Made by a program: the position numbers and the translations under genes
Notes under the pieces: model-generated
Told to the model about the DNA's origin: nothing
The model's input: only the letters and a program-made list of their open reading frames with translations
Database searches by the model: none
Shown: in pieces, positions 27,112-35,388 of the stretch
Position numbering within the stretch: the stretch's first letter is position 1
Layout: each line of letters opens with the position of its first letter
Assembly: GCF_025857195.1 (NCBI RefSeq)
Contig: NZ_CP109788.1
Location: 291,523-355,522 of the forward strand
DNA length: 64,000 nt
DNA from: Leisingera thetidis
Lineage (GTDB): Bacteria > Pseudomonadota > Alphaproteobacteria > Rhodobacterales > Rhodobacteraceae
Reading direction: 5' to 3'

Positions 27112-27798
27112 TCAGATGGACTTTTGGGCAAGACCTTGTTCGATCTCGGCCCAATCGTCGAAGTGGATGACATTGCAGCGCGAACTCACGTTCTCAAGCC
27201 AGACAAAGACCGAGATGAACGGCTGATCATAGACCCGGGTGGCATGGGGCTCGCCCGCGGCGTTCCAGATAAGCGATCCAGCAGGATAGTCCTGCCATTC
27301 GCCGGATCTGAACCGCCAGCCGGATCTCTCGGACAGGTTCAGATAAAGCTCAGGCGCGTCGTGGTTATGGTCGCGGTACAACGTCCGCGGACCCAGCATG
27401 AAGATGCCCAGGCTGAAGTCCGGGTGGTGATGCCCGCAGGCGTCGGCGCCAATCAGCAAGGAATGCAGGTTGCACTTAATATACCCCTCTCCCAGGTCGG
27501 CGCCGGGCGGATAGAACTGCGCGTTGTCCTCGCGCCAAACCAAGTCATCCTTGGCCGCAGACAGGCATCTTGCGATTTCAAGCAGCTTGGGCTCGGTGAT
27601 GCCGGCGATGGCTTGTGTCAGCACCTGATCATGACGGGTTTCCCGGGGGGGGACATCACGCTGCCGCCCGCAGGAAAGGTCCATGGCTGCAAGCTTGTCC
27701 AGCGTCAGATCAACACCGGGCGCATCGCTGCGGTGGGTCTCCAAATACGCGACAATAGCTCGGATGAGGGCCTGAATACGGTGCTGCTTGTCTGTCAT
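27112..27798 (-). CDS. DMSP-lyase-family cupin (DddQ/DddL-like)
   Basis: 228 residues from ATG 27798, overlapping the ligase stop (ATGA). The C-terminal half is a cupin with YRDHNHDAPELYLNL, in which His, Glu and Tyr are spaced exactly as the metal ligands and catalytic Tyr of DddQ (H-x3-E-x-Y); GEPHATRVYDQP supplies the third His ligand, and GIFMLGPRT and PAGSLIWN are conserved frame residues. Known members cleave dimethylsulfoniopropionate to dimethyl sulfide and acrylate. Unusually it sits between an acyl-CoA ligase and FadB/FadA rather than with acrylate genes, so a related substrate is possible. Some cupin relatives of these lyases are not DMSP lyases. Confidence 0.65.
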   Translation of the reverse strand: MTDKQHRIQALIRAIVAYLETHRSDAPGVDLTLDKLAAMDLSCGRQRDVPPRETRHDQVLTQAIAGITEPKLLEIARCLSAAKDDLVWREDNAQFYPPGADLGEGYIKCNLHSLLIGADACGHHHPDFSLGIFMLGPRTLYRDHNHDAPELYLNLSERSGWRFRSGEWQDYPAGSLIWNAAGEPHATRVYDQPFISVFVWLENVSSRCNVIHFDDWAEIEQGLAQKSI

Positions 27799-29399
27799 GA
27801 TTTCACATCCGCGCCTGTTGAAATCTCTTGCCGCAGGACCTTCTTGTCGAGCTTGCCAACACTGGTCCTGGGAAGCCGTTCGACAAAGAATATTCGGTCT
27901 GGCACCGCCCACTTCGACAGGTCGCCCATGTCAGCGCGCGACTGGAATTCTTCCAGGATGACTTGGCGCACCTGATCCGGTTCAGCATTCTTTGCAAGCT
28001 GTGCAACCAGCACCGGCCTTTCGCCCCACTTTGCATGCGGCAGACCAATCGCGGCCACGTCTTCGACGCCGGCACAAGCGGAGGCTATGTTTTCCAATGC
28101 CAGTGACGAAATCCATTCGCCGCCGGTTTTGATCACATCCTTGAGCCGGTCAGTGATCTGCAACGATCCATTTTCACGGATGTACCCAACATCCCCGGTG
28201 TGCAGATACCCGCCGGCCCACAGTTCGTCAGAGGCTTGCTCGTTACCGAGATAACCCTGGGTCAGCCAGGGTGCCCGGGCAACAACTTCGCCGGTTGTTT
28301 CACCGTCATGCGGGACGTCCTTCATATCCGGCGTCACAACACGAAGGTCGACAAGCGGGCCGGGAAAGCCGGTTTGCGCCTGTCTCTCCGGATCATCGCT
28401 GGACAGATCTGCCACCGTCAGAAACGGACAGGTTTCGGACATCCCATAAGCCGCATGCAATGATATGCCAGCCGCAGCAGCGCGGTCCTGCAGGCCGCGC
28501 GGCAAGGCGGCCCCGCCAATGATCACCTTCCATTGGCTCAGGTCTGTCTGCGGGCAGCCGGGATGGTCGAGCACCATGGCCAGAATGGTGGGCACACAAT
28601 GGGAAAAAGTGACGCTTTCAGCAGCAATCAGCCGCAGAACTTCGTCTGGCGTGTAGCGGCCGGGATAGACTTGGCGCACGCCCATCATCGTCGCGGCATA
28701 TGGAAATCCCCATCCATGGACATGAAACAGAGGTGTCAGCGGCATGTAGACGTCGCCGCGGTGAAACCCGGCGTTTCCGGGAAATGCGCCGAAACCAGCG
28801 ATCAGGCCCAATGTGTGAAGCACCAGCTGACGATGCGAATAGCTCACCCCCTTGGGGTTGCCTGTGGTGCCAGTCGTATAGAACAGTGTTGCGGTCCGGC
28901 TTTCGTCAAAATCCGGAAACTCAAACCCGGTTGGAGCGCCCCCGATCCAGTCTTCGTAACCGTCTCCGTTTCCGATGGGGACAATGATGATGTCCCGGTC
29001 AAAACCCGATTTGATCTCATCAATAAGCGGCATGAAATCCTGATGCACTATGATCAGGTCCGGCTGGCCATGGTTGATCGTGTAAAGAACCTGCGCAGGT
29101 GACAAACGCACGTTGATCGTGTGCAGCACAGCGCCCATCATCGGAACCGCAAAGAAGCATTCAAGATAGCGGTGGGTATCCCAGTCCATGACACCGACAC
29201 GCATGCCCTCGCCAATCCCACTGGCCTTGAGGGCATTGGCAAGCTGGCCGATGCGGTCGTTGAGCTGAGCATAGGTCAGCCGCATATTGGAGCCGCTGAC
29301 GATCTCTTGCGTGGCGGAGACCAGACTGGAACGCGTCAGCAGCTGCTTGATCAGCAACGGGTAGCCATATGCATTCGGCGAAGGTGACGTGGCGGACAT
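27795..29399 (-). CDS. AMP-forming acyl-CoA ligase (fatty-acyl/DmdB-like)
   Basis: 534 residues from ATG 29399. The adenylation motifs are all present: TATLFYTTGTTGNPKGVSYS (P-loop, about 175-194), YGMSETCP, GYLHTGDVGYI and ITDRLKDVIKTGGEWIS, plus the late lysine in TSVGKLDKKVLR. It activates a carboxylic acid to its CoA thioester. In roseobacters the closely related DmdB acts on 3-methylmercaptopropionate; acrylate, propionate or fatty acids are equally possible. It is the first gene of the operon, divergent from the LysR gene at 29634 across a 234-bp region that should contain its promoter. Confidence 0.85.
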   Translation of the reverse strand: MSATSPSPNAYGYPLLIKQLLTRSSLVSATQEIVSGSNMRLTYAQLNDRIGQLANALKASGIGEGMRVGVMDWDTHRYLECFFAVPMMGAVLHTINVRLSPAQVLYTINHGQPDLIIVHQDFMPLIDEIKSGFDRDIIIVPIGNGDGYEDWIGGAPTGFEFPDFDESRTATLFYTTGTTGNPKGVSYSHRQLVLHTLGLIAGFGAFPGNAGFHRGDVYMPLTPLFHVHGWGFPYAATMMGVRQVYPGRYTPDEVLRLIAAESVTFSHCVPTILAMVLDHPGCPQTDLSQWKVIIGGAALPRGLQDRAAAAGISLHAAYGMSETCPFLTVADLSSDDPERQAQTGFPGPLVDLRVVTPDMKDVPHDGETTGEVVARAPWLTQGYLGNEQASDELWAGGYLHTGDVGYIRENGSLQITDRLKDVIKTGGEWISSLALENIASACAGVEDVAAIGLPHAKWGERPVLVAQLAKNAEPDQVRQVILEEFQSRADMGDLSKWAVPDRIFFVERLPRTSVGKLDKKVLRQEISTGADVKS

Positions 29400-29633
29400 A
29401 CAGAAGGAATCCTTGGCTTTCTTCACCTGCCAATCTGGCATCTCTCAACGAGCCGAAGAATTGAAAGATTTTTGCCTTCATCAAGGATTTCTAACCGGTG
29501 CGTTGAACGTGAAAATACCGTTTGACCGCCTGTAAAGTTGGGCAAATATTCAATGCCACCCGCCGCCGTAATTTTCGCCGCCAGTTAGGCGATCTAAAGG
29601 ATGACAGGCTGCATTCATCAAGGAGGCCCGCCG

Positions 29634-30563
29634 GTGACGACCCATATGCCAACATTGGTTTCTCTGCGCGCCTTTGAAGCCGTGGCGCGTCACAAGAGCT
29701 TTCGCAAGGCCGCTGACGAGATCTGCGTGACGCACGCGGCCGTCAGCCATCAGATCAAGGCACTGGAGACTTCAATCGGGGTTCAACTGCTTGAACGCAC
29801 AAGCCGGTCCGTCGAACTGACGCCGGCCGGCGAACAGTATTATCCGCCGGTCCGTGAACACATTCAGGGGATAATCAAGGCCACCCGGCGCATACAGGCG
29901 CCGGACGAGCCCGATGTGCTGCTCGTTCAGTCTTATGCGAGTTTCAATACAATGTGGCTGCAGCCCAGGCTTGCCGATTTCCTTCAGGACAATCCGAACA
30001 CCCGTGTGCGCATAATCTCAACCTTTGAAGACGGTGACTATGACGCGCACAGATTTGACGCCGGCATCTTCAATGCTCCGCCTTTTGACAAGAGATTTGA
30101 CTACAGCCCGTTGTTTGAAACCGACATTTACCCGGTGTGCGCTCCCGAGGCCTTGAGTGATCCGGACAAGGGCATGACACTTGATGAATTGGAGAGCTTC
30201 TTGCTGCTGGGCGTCCCGACCACGCCGTCAGATGTGGATGACTGGACTTGCTGGCTGGAGGCGGCAGGCCTCAGCCGCGGCGACATGAAATTCGGATCCG
30301 TTTTTGACAATTATCCGCTGGTTCGTGAGGCAGTCCTGAAAAACCATGGGATTGGAATGGCAAGAGCGCCGTTCTGCGTCCGTGACCTTGAGAGAGGGCG
30401 CTTGGTACGGCCGTTCGGTCTCTCCGTTCCAGAGCCAAGCCAATGGTACCTTGCGACTCCCAAAAACAGTGCGGCGAACCCGAAACTGGCTCTGTTCACC
30501 AAGTGGCTTGAAGAGGAAATCGAAGCTGACCCGACAATGAGAAGCATCCCGGCAGACGTTTAG
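29634..30563 (+). CDS. LysR-family regulator (GcvA-like)
   Basis: 309 residues from GTG 29634, chosen because AAGGAGG lies seven bases upstream; an in-frame ATG at 29646 is possible. The winged helix-turn-helix is at the N-terminus (LRAFEAVARHKSFRKAADEI, then THAAVSHQIKALE), followed by a periplasmic-binding-like effector domain. It is divergent from the ligase-cupin-beta-oxidation operon, the usual arrangement for a LysR activator and its target, and its C-terminal end faces the binding-protein gene across a bidirectional terminator. The inducer is unknown. Confidence 0.88.
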   Translation: MTTHMPTLVSLRAFEAVARHKSFRKAADEICVTHAAVSHQIKALETSIGVQLLERTSRSVELTPAGEQYYPPVREHIQGIIKATRRIQAPDEPDVLLVQSYASFNTMWLQPRLADFLQDNPNTRVRIISTFEDGDYDAHRFDAGIFNAPPFDKRFDYSPLFETDIYPVCAPEALSDPDKGMTLDELESFLLLGVPTTPSDVDDWTCWLEAAGLSRGDMKFGSVFDNYPLVREAVLKNHGIGMARAPFCVRDLERGRLVRPFGLSVPEPSQWYLATPKNSAANPKLALFTKWLEEEIEADPTMRSIPADV

Positions 30564-30580
30564 GCAACGCCATTCAGGAA

Positions 30581-30608
30581 CCACCGGCCGCAAGTGAACG
30601 GCCGGTGG
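30581..30608. terminator. Bidirectional terminator hairpin between convergent genes
   Basis: CCACCGGCCG (30581-30590) and CGGCCGGTGG (30599-30608) form a perfect 10-bp stem with an 8-nt loop between the lysR and substrate-binding-protein stops. There is no T run; the perfect stem between convergent genes is the main evidence. Confidence 0.65.
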
Positions 30609-30622
30609 GCAGATGGTTGGAA

Positions 30623-32290
30623 TCAGCTGTCCAGCCAGATCTTGTCCATGTGGATTTCAAAGGTCGGATGCATGCCCATTCCTTTCACATTCTCACGGCA
30701 GTGATTGTAAAGGGAACGCCAATAGGGCTGCGTTACAACGCCTTCATCCAGCAAGATCCTCTGCAGCTTGGCCATGATTCCCCTGCGCTTGTCCGCATCA
30801 GGGGTTGCCAGTGCCTCTGCCAGCAAACGGTCGAACTCAGCATTGTTGAACCCGGTTTCGTTCCAGTTTTCTCCGGACCGGTAGGTCAGGGCCAGAATTT
30901 GCACGCCAAGCGGGCGCATGTTCCAATTGGTCGAACTGAACGGAAATTTTGCCCAGTCATTCCAGAAAGATGCCCCAGGAACAACTGTTCGCTTCACCTT
31001 GATCCCGGCTTCCCGCAACTGCGCAGCCATGGCGTCGGTTGTGTTACGGCGCCAGTCATCGTCGATCGAAATCAGCTCGTGCTCATAGTCTTCCATGCCG
31101 GCTTCTTTGAGAAGCTCCATGGCCGCGGCAGGATCGTGAGGTATCCGGTCGACTTCGGCATACTCGGGATGAATCGGACAGACATGATGGTTCTGTGCCG
31201 GTATCCCCAACCCGTTGACCCCCAATTCGAGCAACACGGAATTATCGACAGCCATTGACAAAGCGCGGCGCACACGTGCGTCTGCATAGGGTTTTTTGCC
31301 ATTCACCGTGGCGACCTGATTGGGGCGGATGACAATTGTCGCGGCCGTCACGGCTTCGTTTTGCTGCAGGCCCAGTCCGGTCAGCACCGCGACAAAATCA
31401 CCGCTGGATTCGTAGTTGGCGTCGATTTCTTCCGCTTCATAAGAAGACAGGATGGTGGTCGGGTCGGTTCCCACGTCCAGGTATTCGATCCTGTCCAAAT
31501 AAGCCCCCTCGCCTTCGTTCCACCACGTGTGGCCGTCCTTGCGGACCAGCACGGCTTTGACGCCGACTTCATGGCTTTCCAGGGTGTAGGGACCTGTCCC
31601 CAGTGGTGCCTTGAATGGATCTGCACTGCCGGAGTCAGGATGCACGATAGCAGCAGGATAGTCCGCCATGCCGGCGATCAGTGTAATATCCGGGTTCGGC
31701 AGGTTCAGCCGGACGGTCGAGGCGTCGACCACTTCGATGGTTCCCTCAGCCGCCTTTGAGGTGTCGGGATCAATCAGTGTCCCGAACCGGCCCGCCATGG
31801 AATTGCCCTCAACCCCCTTATCGCACCACCTCTCAATATTGTACGCGACATGCTCTGCTGTTAGAGGATCGCCATTGTGCCAGGTCACCCCGGGGCGCAC
31901 ATTCAGAATGTAAGTCTTTGCATCTTCGCTGATTTCCCAGCTTTCCAGAAGCATCGGCTCAAAGGTGAACTGGTGCGTGTAGCGCACCAGATACTCAAGC
32001 CAGCCCCGGCTGATGTTGGCTTGCGGGCTGTCATCGTAAGACCGCGGATCCTTGCCTTCGCGGACTACCATCCCGATCCGCAGCGTTCCGCCGGTCTTTG
32101 GTGTTTCTGACGCGAACGCCGGCGCATTCATGCCCAGCATGGCGTAGGCTGTTGCGGTAGTGGCCCCGAACGTTGTCGCCATGGCAAGAAATTCACGCCG
32201 GCTGACTTCGTCATTCCGACACTTTGCATTGTGAGCAGAGTCTTCGACGGTTGCGGGCAGTATGTCACAGCCGGACTTGTAATGTTTCAT
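30623..32290 (-). CDS. ABC transporter substrate-binding protein, peptide/opine family (SBP_bac_5), Tat-exported
   Basis: 555 residues from the ATG at 32290, which has GGGAGGAAATC before it. A twin-arginine signal, SRREFLAMATTFGATTATAY, lies unusually far in (about residues 30-49) and ends near NAPAFASE. The mature protein has DppA/OppA family features: GGTLRIGMVV, ILNVRPGVTWHNGDPLTAEH and LGTGPYTLESHE. It should deliver a peptide-like or larger solute to an ABC importer, but no permease or ATPase genes lie beside it, so it is an orphan receptor here, perhaps using permeases encoded elsewhere. Its relation to the neighbouring catabolic operon is unproven. Confidence 0.88.
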   Translation of the reverse strand: MKHYKSGCDILPATVEDSAHNAKCRNDEVSRREFLAMATTFGATTATAYAMLGMNAPAFASETPKTGGTLRIGMVVREGKDPRSYDDSPQANISRGWLEYLVRYTHQFTFEPMLLESWEISEDAKTYILNVRPGVTWHNGDPLTAEHVAYNIERWCDKGVEGNSMAGRFGTLIDPDTSKAAEGTIEVVDASTVRLNLPNPDITLIAGMADYPAAIVHPDSGSADPFKAPLGTGPYTLESHEVGVKAVLVRKDGHTWWNEGEGAYLDRIEYLDVGTDPTTILSSYEAEEIDANYESSGDFVAVLTGLGLQQNEAVTAATIVIRPNQVATVNGKKPYADARVRRALSMAVDNSVLLELGVNGLGIPAQNHHVCPIHPEYAEVDRIPHDPAAAMELLKEAGMEDYEHELISIDDDWRRNTTDAMAAQLREAGIKVKRTVVPGASFWNDWAKFPFSSTNWNMRPLGVQILALTYRSGENWNETGFNNAEFDRLLAEALATPDADKRRGIMAKLQRILLDEGVVTQPYWRSLYNHCRENVKGMGMHPTFEIHMDKIWLDS

Positions 32291-32976
32291 GATTTCCTCC
32301 CGGGTTGGCGGGAGGCAAACGCCGTGATCAGAGCCGGAGGGCTTGCTGAAATCATGAACACTTACTTCCCATTGTCGTTGGCACGCCTGGGGTGAAACAA
32401 AAGTCCAAGCCAAGTTATGCCTTATTTGTAATGGCAATTTGTATCGGCAGGCCCGCGCTCGAAGAACTGAAAAGATTTTTGGATCATGTACAATCAGTAA
32501 CCGTCGGCGGCTTGGAGCTGAACTTATGCAGAGGTGATCTCGTTCCAAAGTTGCCGAATATGGGCACCGGCACGACTGCTACCGGGAACCTGTGGGAGGT
32601 GTGACCCTTCCTGTGAATGTCCGTTTTTCTGCAGGTTTCTCGAACGCCACGCGCGACGTTTGAATGATGTGCGGCGTTGCCTGGCGTCGGAGACGTGCGC
32701 AAGCGGGAAATCGCGGTATTGGAATTGAGTAGACCAGCTGGCTCTATGGGGATTTGAAGCGGTTGATTGCCTTGGTTCTTGCTCTGCAGGTTGAGCCGAT
32801 TGCGCTCGTTACAGGCAGCTTCGGCACGGATTTTGTGAGCTTTGAGGGGCATGCGCCGCGTCTCGCGGGGCCCGGCAACCTCACCACCACTACTATCCGG
32901 GCTGCAGGCATGCCGGATTGGCCGCTAGCGGTATCGCGAGCAGCGGCGATTGGACTTCCGGTCCTTGGCGCGCGTG
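32291..32976. other. Spacer and IS91 end remnant
   Basis: 32291-32640 carries the promoter region of the binding-protein gene and nothing else recognisable. 32660-32976 reads on the minus strand as the non-coding tail that follows IS91-type transposase genes (CCCCATAGAGCCAGCTGG at the far end), so it is probably the right end of the dead IS91 copy. No intact gene is seen. Confidence 0.4.
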
Positions 32977-33280
32977 TCATGCAGCAGCCCTCCCTGTTCC
33001 TGGCGGCGCCCTGGGCTGCCGTCCCTGCGGGATCGTCTCGACGATGATCAGGTGCCCGCCGCAGCAGGGGCATGGCAGCGCGAAGACGCGGGCAAGTGCA
33101 TCGGCGTCACCGGCCGTGCCGTCGTGCGCGTGAGCGCTGCCGTGCGGCAGCGCCTTATGGCGTTCATCACCTTCAACTGGCCGAGGCTGATATAGCCCGC
33201 ATTGGCCGCCCGCCAGGCAGAACCATGGACCCGGAAGATATCCGCAACCTCCAGCTTCGGCCGGGACGACGCAGTCTATG
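32977..33280 (-). pseudogene. IS91-family transposase with large internal deletion
   Basis: The minus strand begins with PKLEVADIFRVHG then ANAGYISLGQLKVMNA and RRCRTAAL, the same N-terminus as the intact transposase at 22117, then jumps in another frame to PCPCCGGHLIIVETI and RQPRAPPGTG, the C-terminal zinc motif. About 900 bp, including the HUH and tyrosine motifs, are missing. It is preceded, as in the intact element, by a tyrosine recombinase fragment. Confidence 0.8.
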
Positions 33281-33565
33281 AAGCGCCTTTCCTGCCCTTC
33301 CTGCGCTTCGCCGCGGTCAGGCCGTCCAACGGGCTCTCCACCGCCGGGGTCATGCCCCCTCCCGGCAGATTGCTGCGCAATCGACTGCCGGGTAGTAAAT
33401 GATCCGGATGCCGACGCCGCGCTCCAGCAGATACGTCGCAAAGCTGTGCCGCAATGTGTGCTGAGTGACCGGCTTGGTGATCCCGACCGCCAGCGCCGCC
33501 TGTTTGAACAGCCGCGAGATCTGTCTGGCCGAAAGATGCCGCCCGCAATAGCCGGGAAGGAGCGC
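33281..33565 (-). pseudogene. Tyrosine recombinase C-terminal fragment (dead IS91 copy)
   Basis: Minus strand: RHLSARQISRLFKQAALAVG and HTLRHSFATYLLERGVGIRI, the HxxRH part of a tyrosine recombinase. The next segment, which should contain the last catalytic His and Tyr (LLGH...Y), is replaced by a palindromic element at 33361-33392. A short tail, ESPLDGLTAAKRRKGRKGAS, follows. The N-terminal half is absent because the fragment is fused in frame to a beta-lactamase-like gene. It is similar to, but clearly diverged from, the intact recombinase at 21226. Confidence 0.75.
33361..33392. repeat. REP-like palindromic element, copy D
   Basis: CCCGGCAG-ATTGC-TGC-GCAAT-CGA-CTGCCGGG: perfect 8-bp outer arms and a perfect 5-bp inner stem. 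It replaces the catalytic end of the recombinase fragment. It is nearly identical to copy E at 6862-6891. Confidence 0.8.
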
Positions 33566-34237
33566 GCGATCAGGCCCGGACATCCACGCATTTTGACGCA
33601 AGAGCTGGTGAGCCGAACCGTTTCCCACCATGCTGAAAACATATTTGAGGCTTTCCACAATATCCCGCGGCGTGGCTGCAACCGATGGTTCTGCAGCGCA
33701 GGAAATCACCCCGGCCGTCGCAGACTCCGGCTCTTTCCGCCCGCCATCCAAGTGCCGCAGGAAACCGGACAACAGCTGCCTGTCCGCGAGGATCTTGTGA
33801 AGGGCCGCCGTGGTTGCCGGGTCTGGTGCCGCGGCCATTGAGGAACACAGATCATCTGGTGCGGCCCGGTGCGACGCGCCTGCGGCCGGATACGTGCTGT
33901 AGCGTCCGGTCCCTTGCAGCTTGTCCTCAGCAACGGCCCATTGCGCCGCTGCAATCAGCGTCGGACCGGCGACTGGCGTTGCATCAAACTCAGCATTTGA
34001 CGACCAGCTGCTGGTCCGGCCGGTCTCCAGATCCAGGACATGCGCCCCGAGACGCCCGCCGAGGCTCATTTCTCTCACCTCAAAGGAAAAGCGCGGGATC
34101 AGCCCATCGTCATAGGTCCGTGGATACAGCGTTCTGTATCCGTGCGCGGTTGCTCCGGCGTGGGCTGAAATTGCCTGAGCGCAGGCAAGTCCTGCCAGGA
34201 AGCCCCGCCGCGTGATTGTTCTCACGATGCTTCTCAA
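33566..34237 (-). pseudogene. Beta-lactamase-like protein without catalytic residues, truncated by integrase fragment
   Basis: The frame opens with TTG 34237 (a GTG lies four codons later) and a Tat-type signal TRRGFLAGLACAQAISAHA. LGGRLGAHVLDLETGRTSSW matches the first strands of class A beta-lactamases, and TPRDIVESLKYVFSMVGNGS with WMSGPDRALL matches the late helices. However, the SxxK site is replaced by AGPT, and no SDN loop or omega-loop Glu is seen. It lies 65 bp downstream of the intact bla gene in the same direction, as a diverged duplicate would. The C-terminus runs into recombinase sequence from about 33565. It is called a pseudogene because of the fusion; a non-catalytic binding role before truncation is possible. 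Confidence 0.6.
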
Positions 34238-34302
34238 GTTTTGATGTCAGAAAGGAGGGGGGAGGACAGCTGCCAAGTACCGGCCTCCCCTTTTTGCAGT
34301 TT

Positions 34303-35181
34303 CTACCGGGCTTCGATTTCGGCAATCATGGCTGCGCCGATCTCCGAGATCACCTGATTGCGCAGCTCAAAGTCGGCATCGCTTTCGGTGATGTAGACGG
34401 CCGCCATGTAGGGGCCGCCGGCCGGCGGTTCAATAAAGGCGACAATGCCGCGGGAGCCGTGGCCGCCTGCACCGGTCTTGTCACCGATAACCCACCCCTC
34501 CGGCAGATGGGCCCGGATCAGTGCATCGGCGACCTTGTCGTCTATCATCCATTGGCGCAGTTGGGCCGAGGAGGCAGGCTTGAGGACATCGCCATAGAGC
34601 AGGGCCTCAAGCGTTTTTAGAATTCCGGAAGGCATCGCCGTATCCCGCGGGTCCCCCGGCACCGCCTCGTTGAGCTCTGTTTCCCAACGATCAAGACGGC
34701 TGGTCTGATCGCCGGTTTCGCGCAGAAAGCTTGTGAGGCCGGCCGGGCCGCCAATCGCGCCAAGCAGCAGATTGGCGGCGGTGTTGTCGCTGAGCGTAAC
34801 TGTGGCCTCGCAAAGCTCCGTGATTGTCAGGCCGTCAGGCAAGTGCTGTTCGGCAACTGGAGAATAGGTCACCAAGTCACTCTCATCGAAATGAATGCGC
34901 CGGTTCAGATCTTCTTCGCCGGCATCAACGCGGGCCAGAACCGCGCCGCAAAGAAGGGACTTGAATGTGCTGTTCATGGGGAAGCGCTCCAGCGGGCGCA
35001 GCGCAATTTCCCAATCCGATGAGGTGTCGTGCAGCACGGCACCGATACGCGCATCCAGGCGTTCTTCCCAGGCTGCAACAACAGTTTCCAACCCCTGTGC
35101 TGCCATGTCACACGCGGTAGCGAGCGTGATGGCGCTGCCAAGTGCGAATAGCCGCAGCAGTTCGCAGGATTGTTTCTTCAT
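34303..35181 (-). CDS. bla: Class A beta-lactamase
   Basis: 292 residues, standard for class A. The signal peptide ends near ATAC, possibly a lipoprotein cleavage site. Active-site motifs: STFK (Ser70/Lys73) in FPMNSTFKSLL, SDN in VTLSDNTAANLLL, the omega-loop Glu in RWETELNEA, and KTG in IGDKTGAGGHGSRG. All are intact, so hydrolysis of penicillins or cephalosporins in the periplasm is expected. GGAGAAG precedes the ATG. It is divergent from an AmpR-like regulator with a palindromic site between them, indicating inducible control. Subclass and spectrum cannot be read from sequence alone. Confidence 0.92.
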   Translation of the reverse strand: MKKQSCELLRLFALGSAITLATACDMAAQGLETVVAAWEERLDARIGAVLHDTSSDWEIALRPLERFPMNSTFKSLLCGAVLARVDAGEEDLNRRIHFDESDLVTYSPVAEQHLPDGLTITELCEATVTLSDNTAANLLLGAIGGPAGLTSFLRETGDQTSRLDRWETELNEAVPGDPRDTAMPSGILKTLEALLYGDVLKPASSAQLRQWMIDDKVADALIRAHLPEGWVIGDKTGAGGHGSRGIVAFIEPPAGGPYMAAVYITESDADFELRNQVISEIGAAMIAEIEAR

Positions 35182-35355
35182 CGGTCTTCTCCGTGTTTTC
35201 AGGTTTCAAATAAACGCACTGACTTATCCGCCCCGCAGGGCGAAACGGACGGTCACTTGCGGATCTTCAGAGCGCTGCGGCAGGCGGCGGACACCCCTTG
35301 GCATTGCTTCATGTCATGGGGTGCGGGCTATTCGCTTCCAATTTCCAGCGCAAAC

Positions 35356-35366
35356 GACTAATAGTC
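35356..35366. promoter_or_regulatory. Palindrome in the bla-ampR intergenic region, likely AmpR site
   Basis: GACTAATAGTC is a perfect 11-bp palindrome 23 bp upstream of the ampR start, in the divergent region shared with bla. LysR-type regulators bind T-rich dyads in this position. Confidence 0.5.
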
Positions 35367-35388
35367 AGATGCCGCATTAGAAAAAGTA

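Noticed and set aside
32754..33047. Plus-strand frame starting MKRLIALVLALQVEPIALV that looks like a signal peptide.
   Set aside because: It lies antisense to the dead IS91 tail and runs into transposase DNA; no mature-protein features follow.
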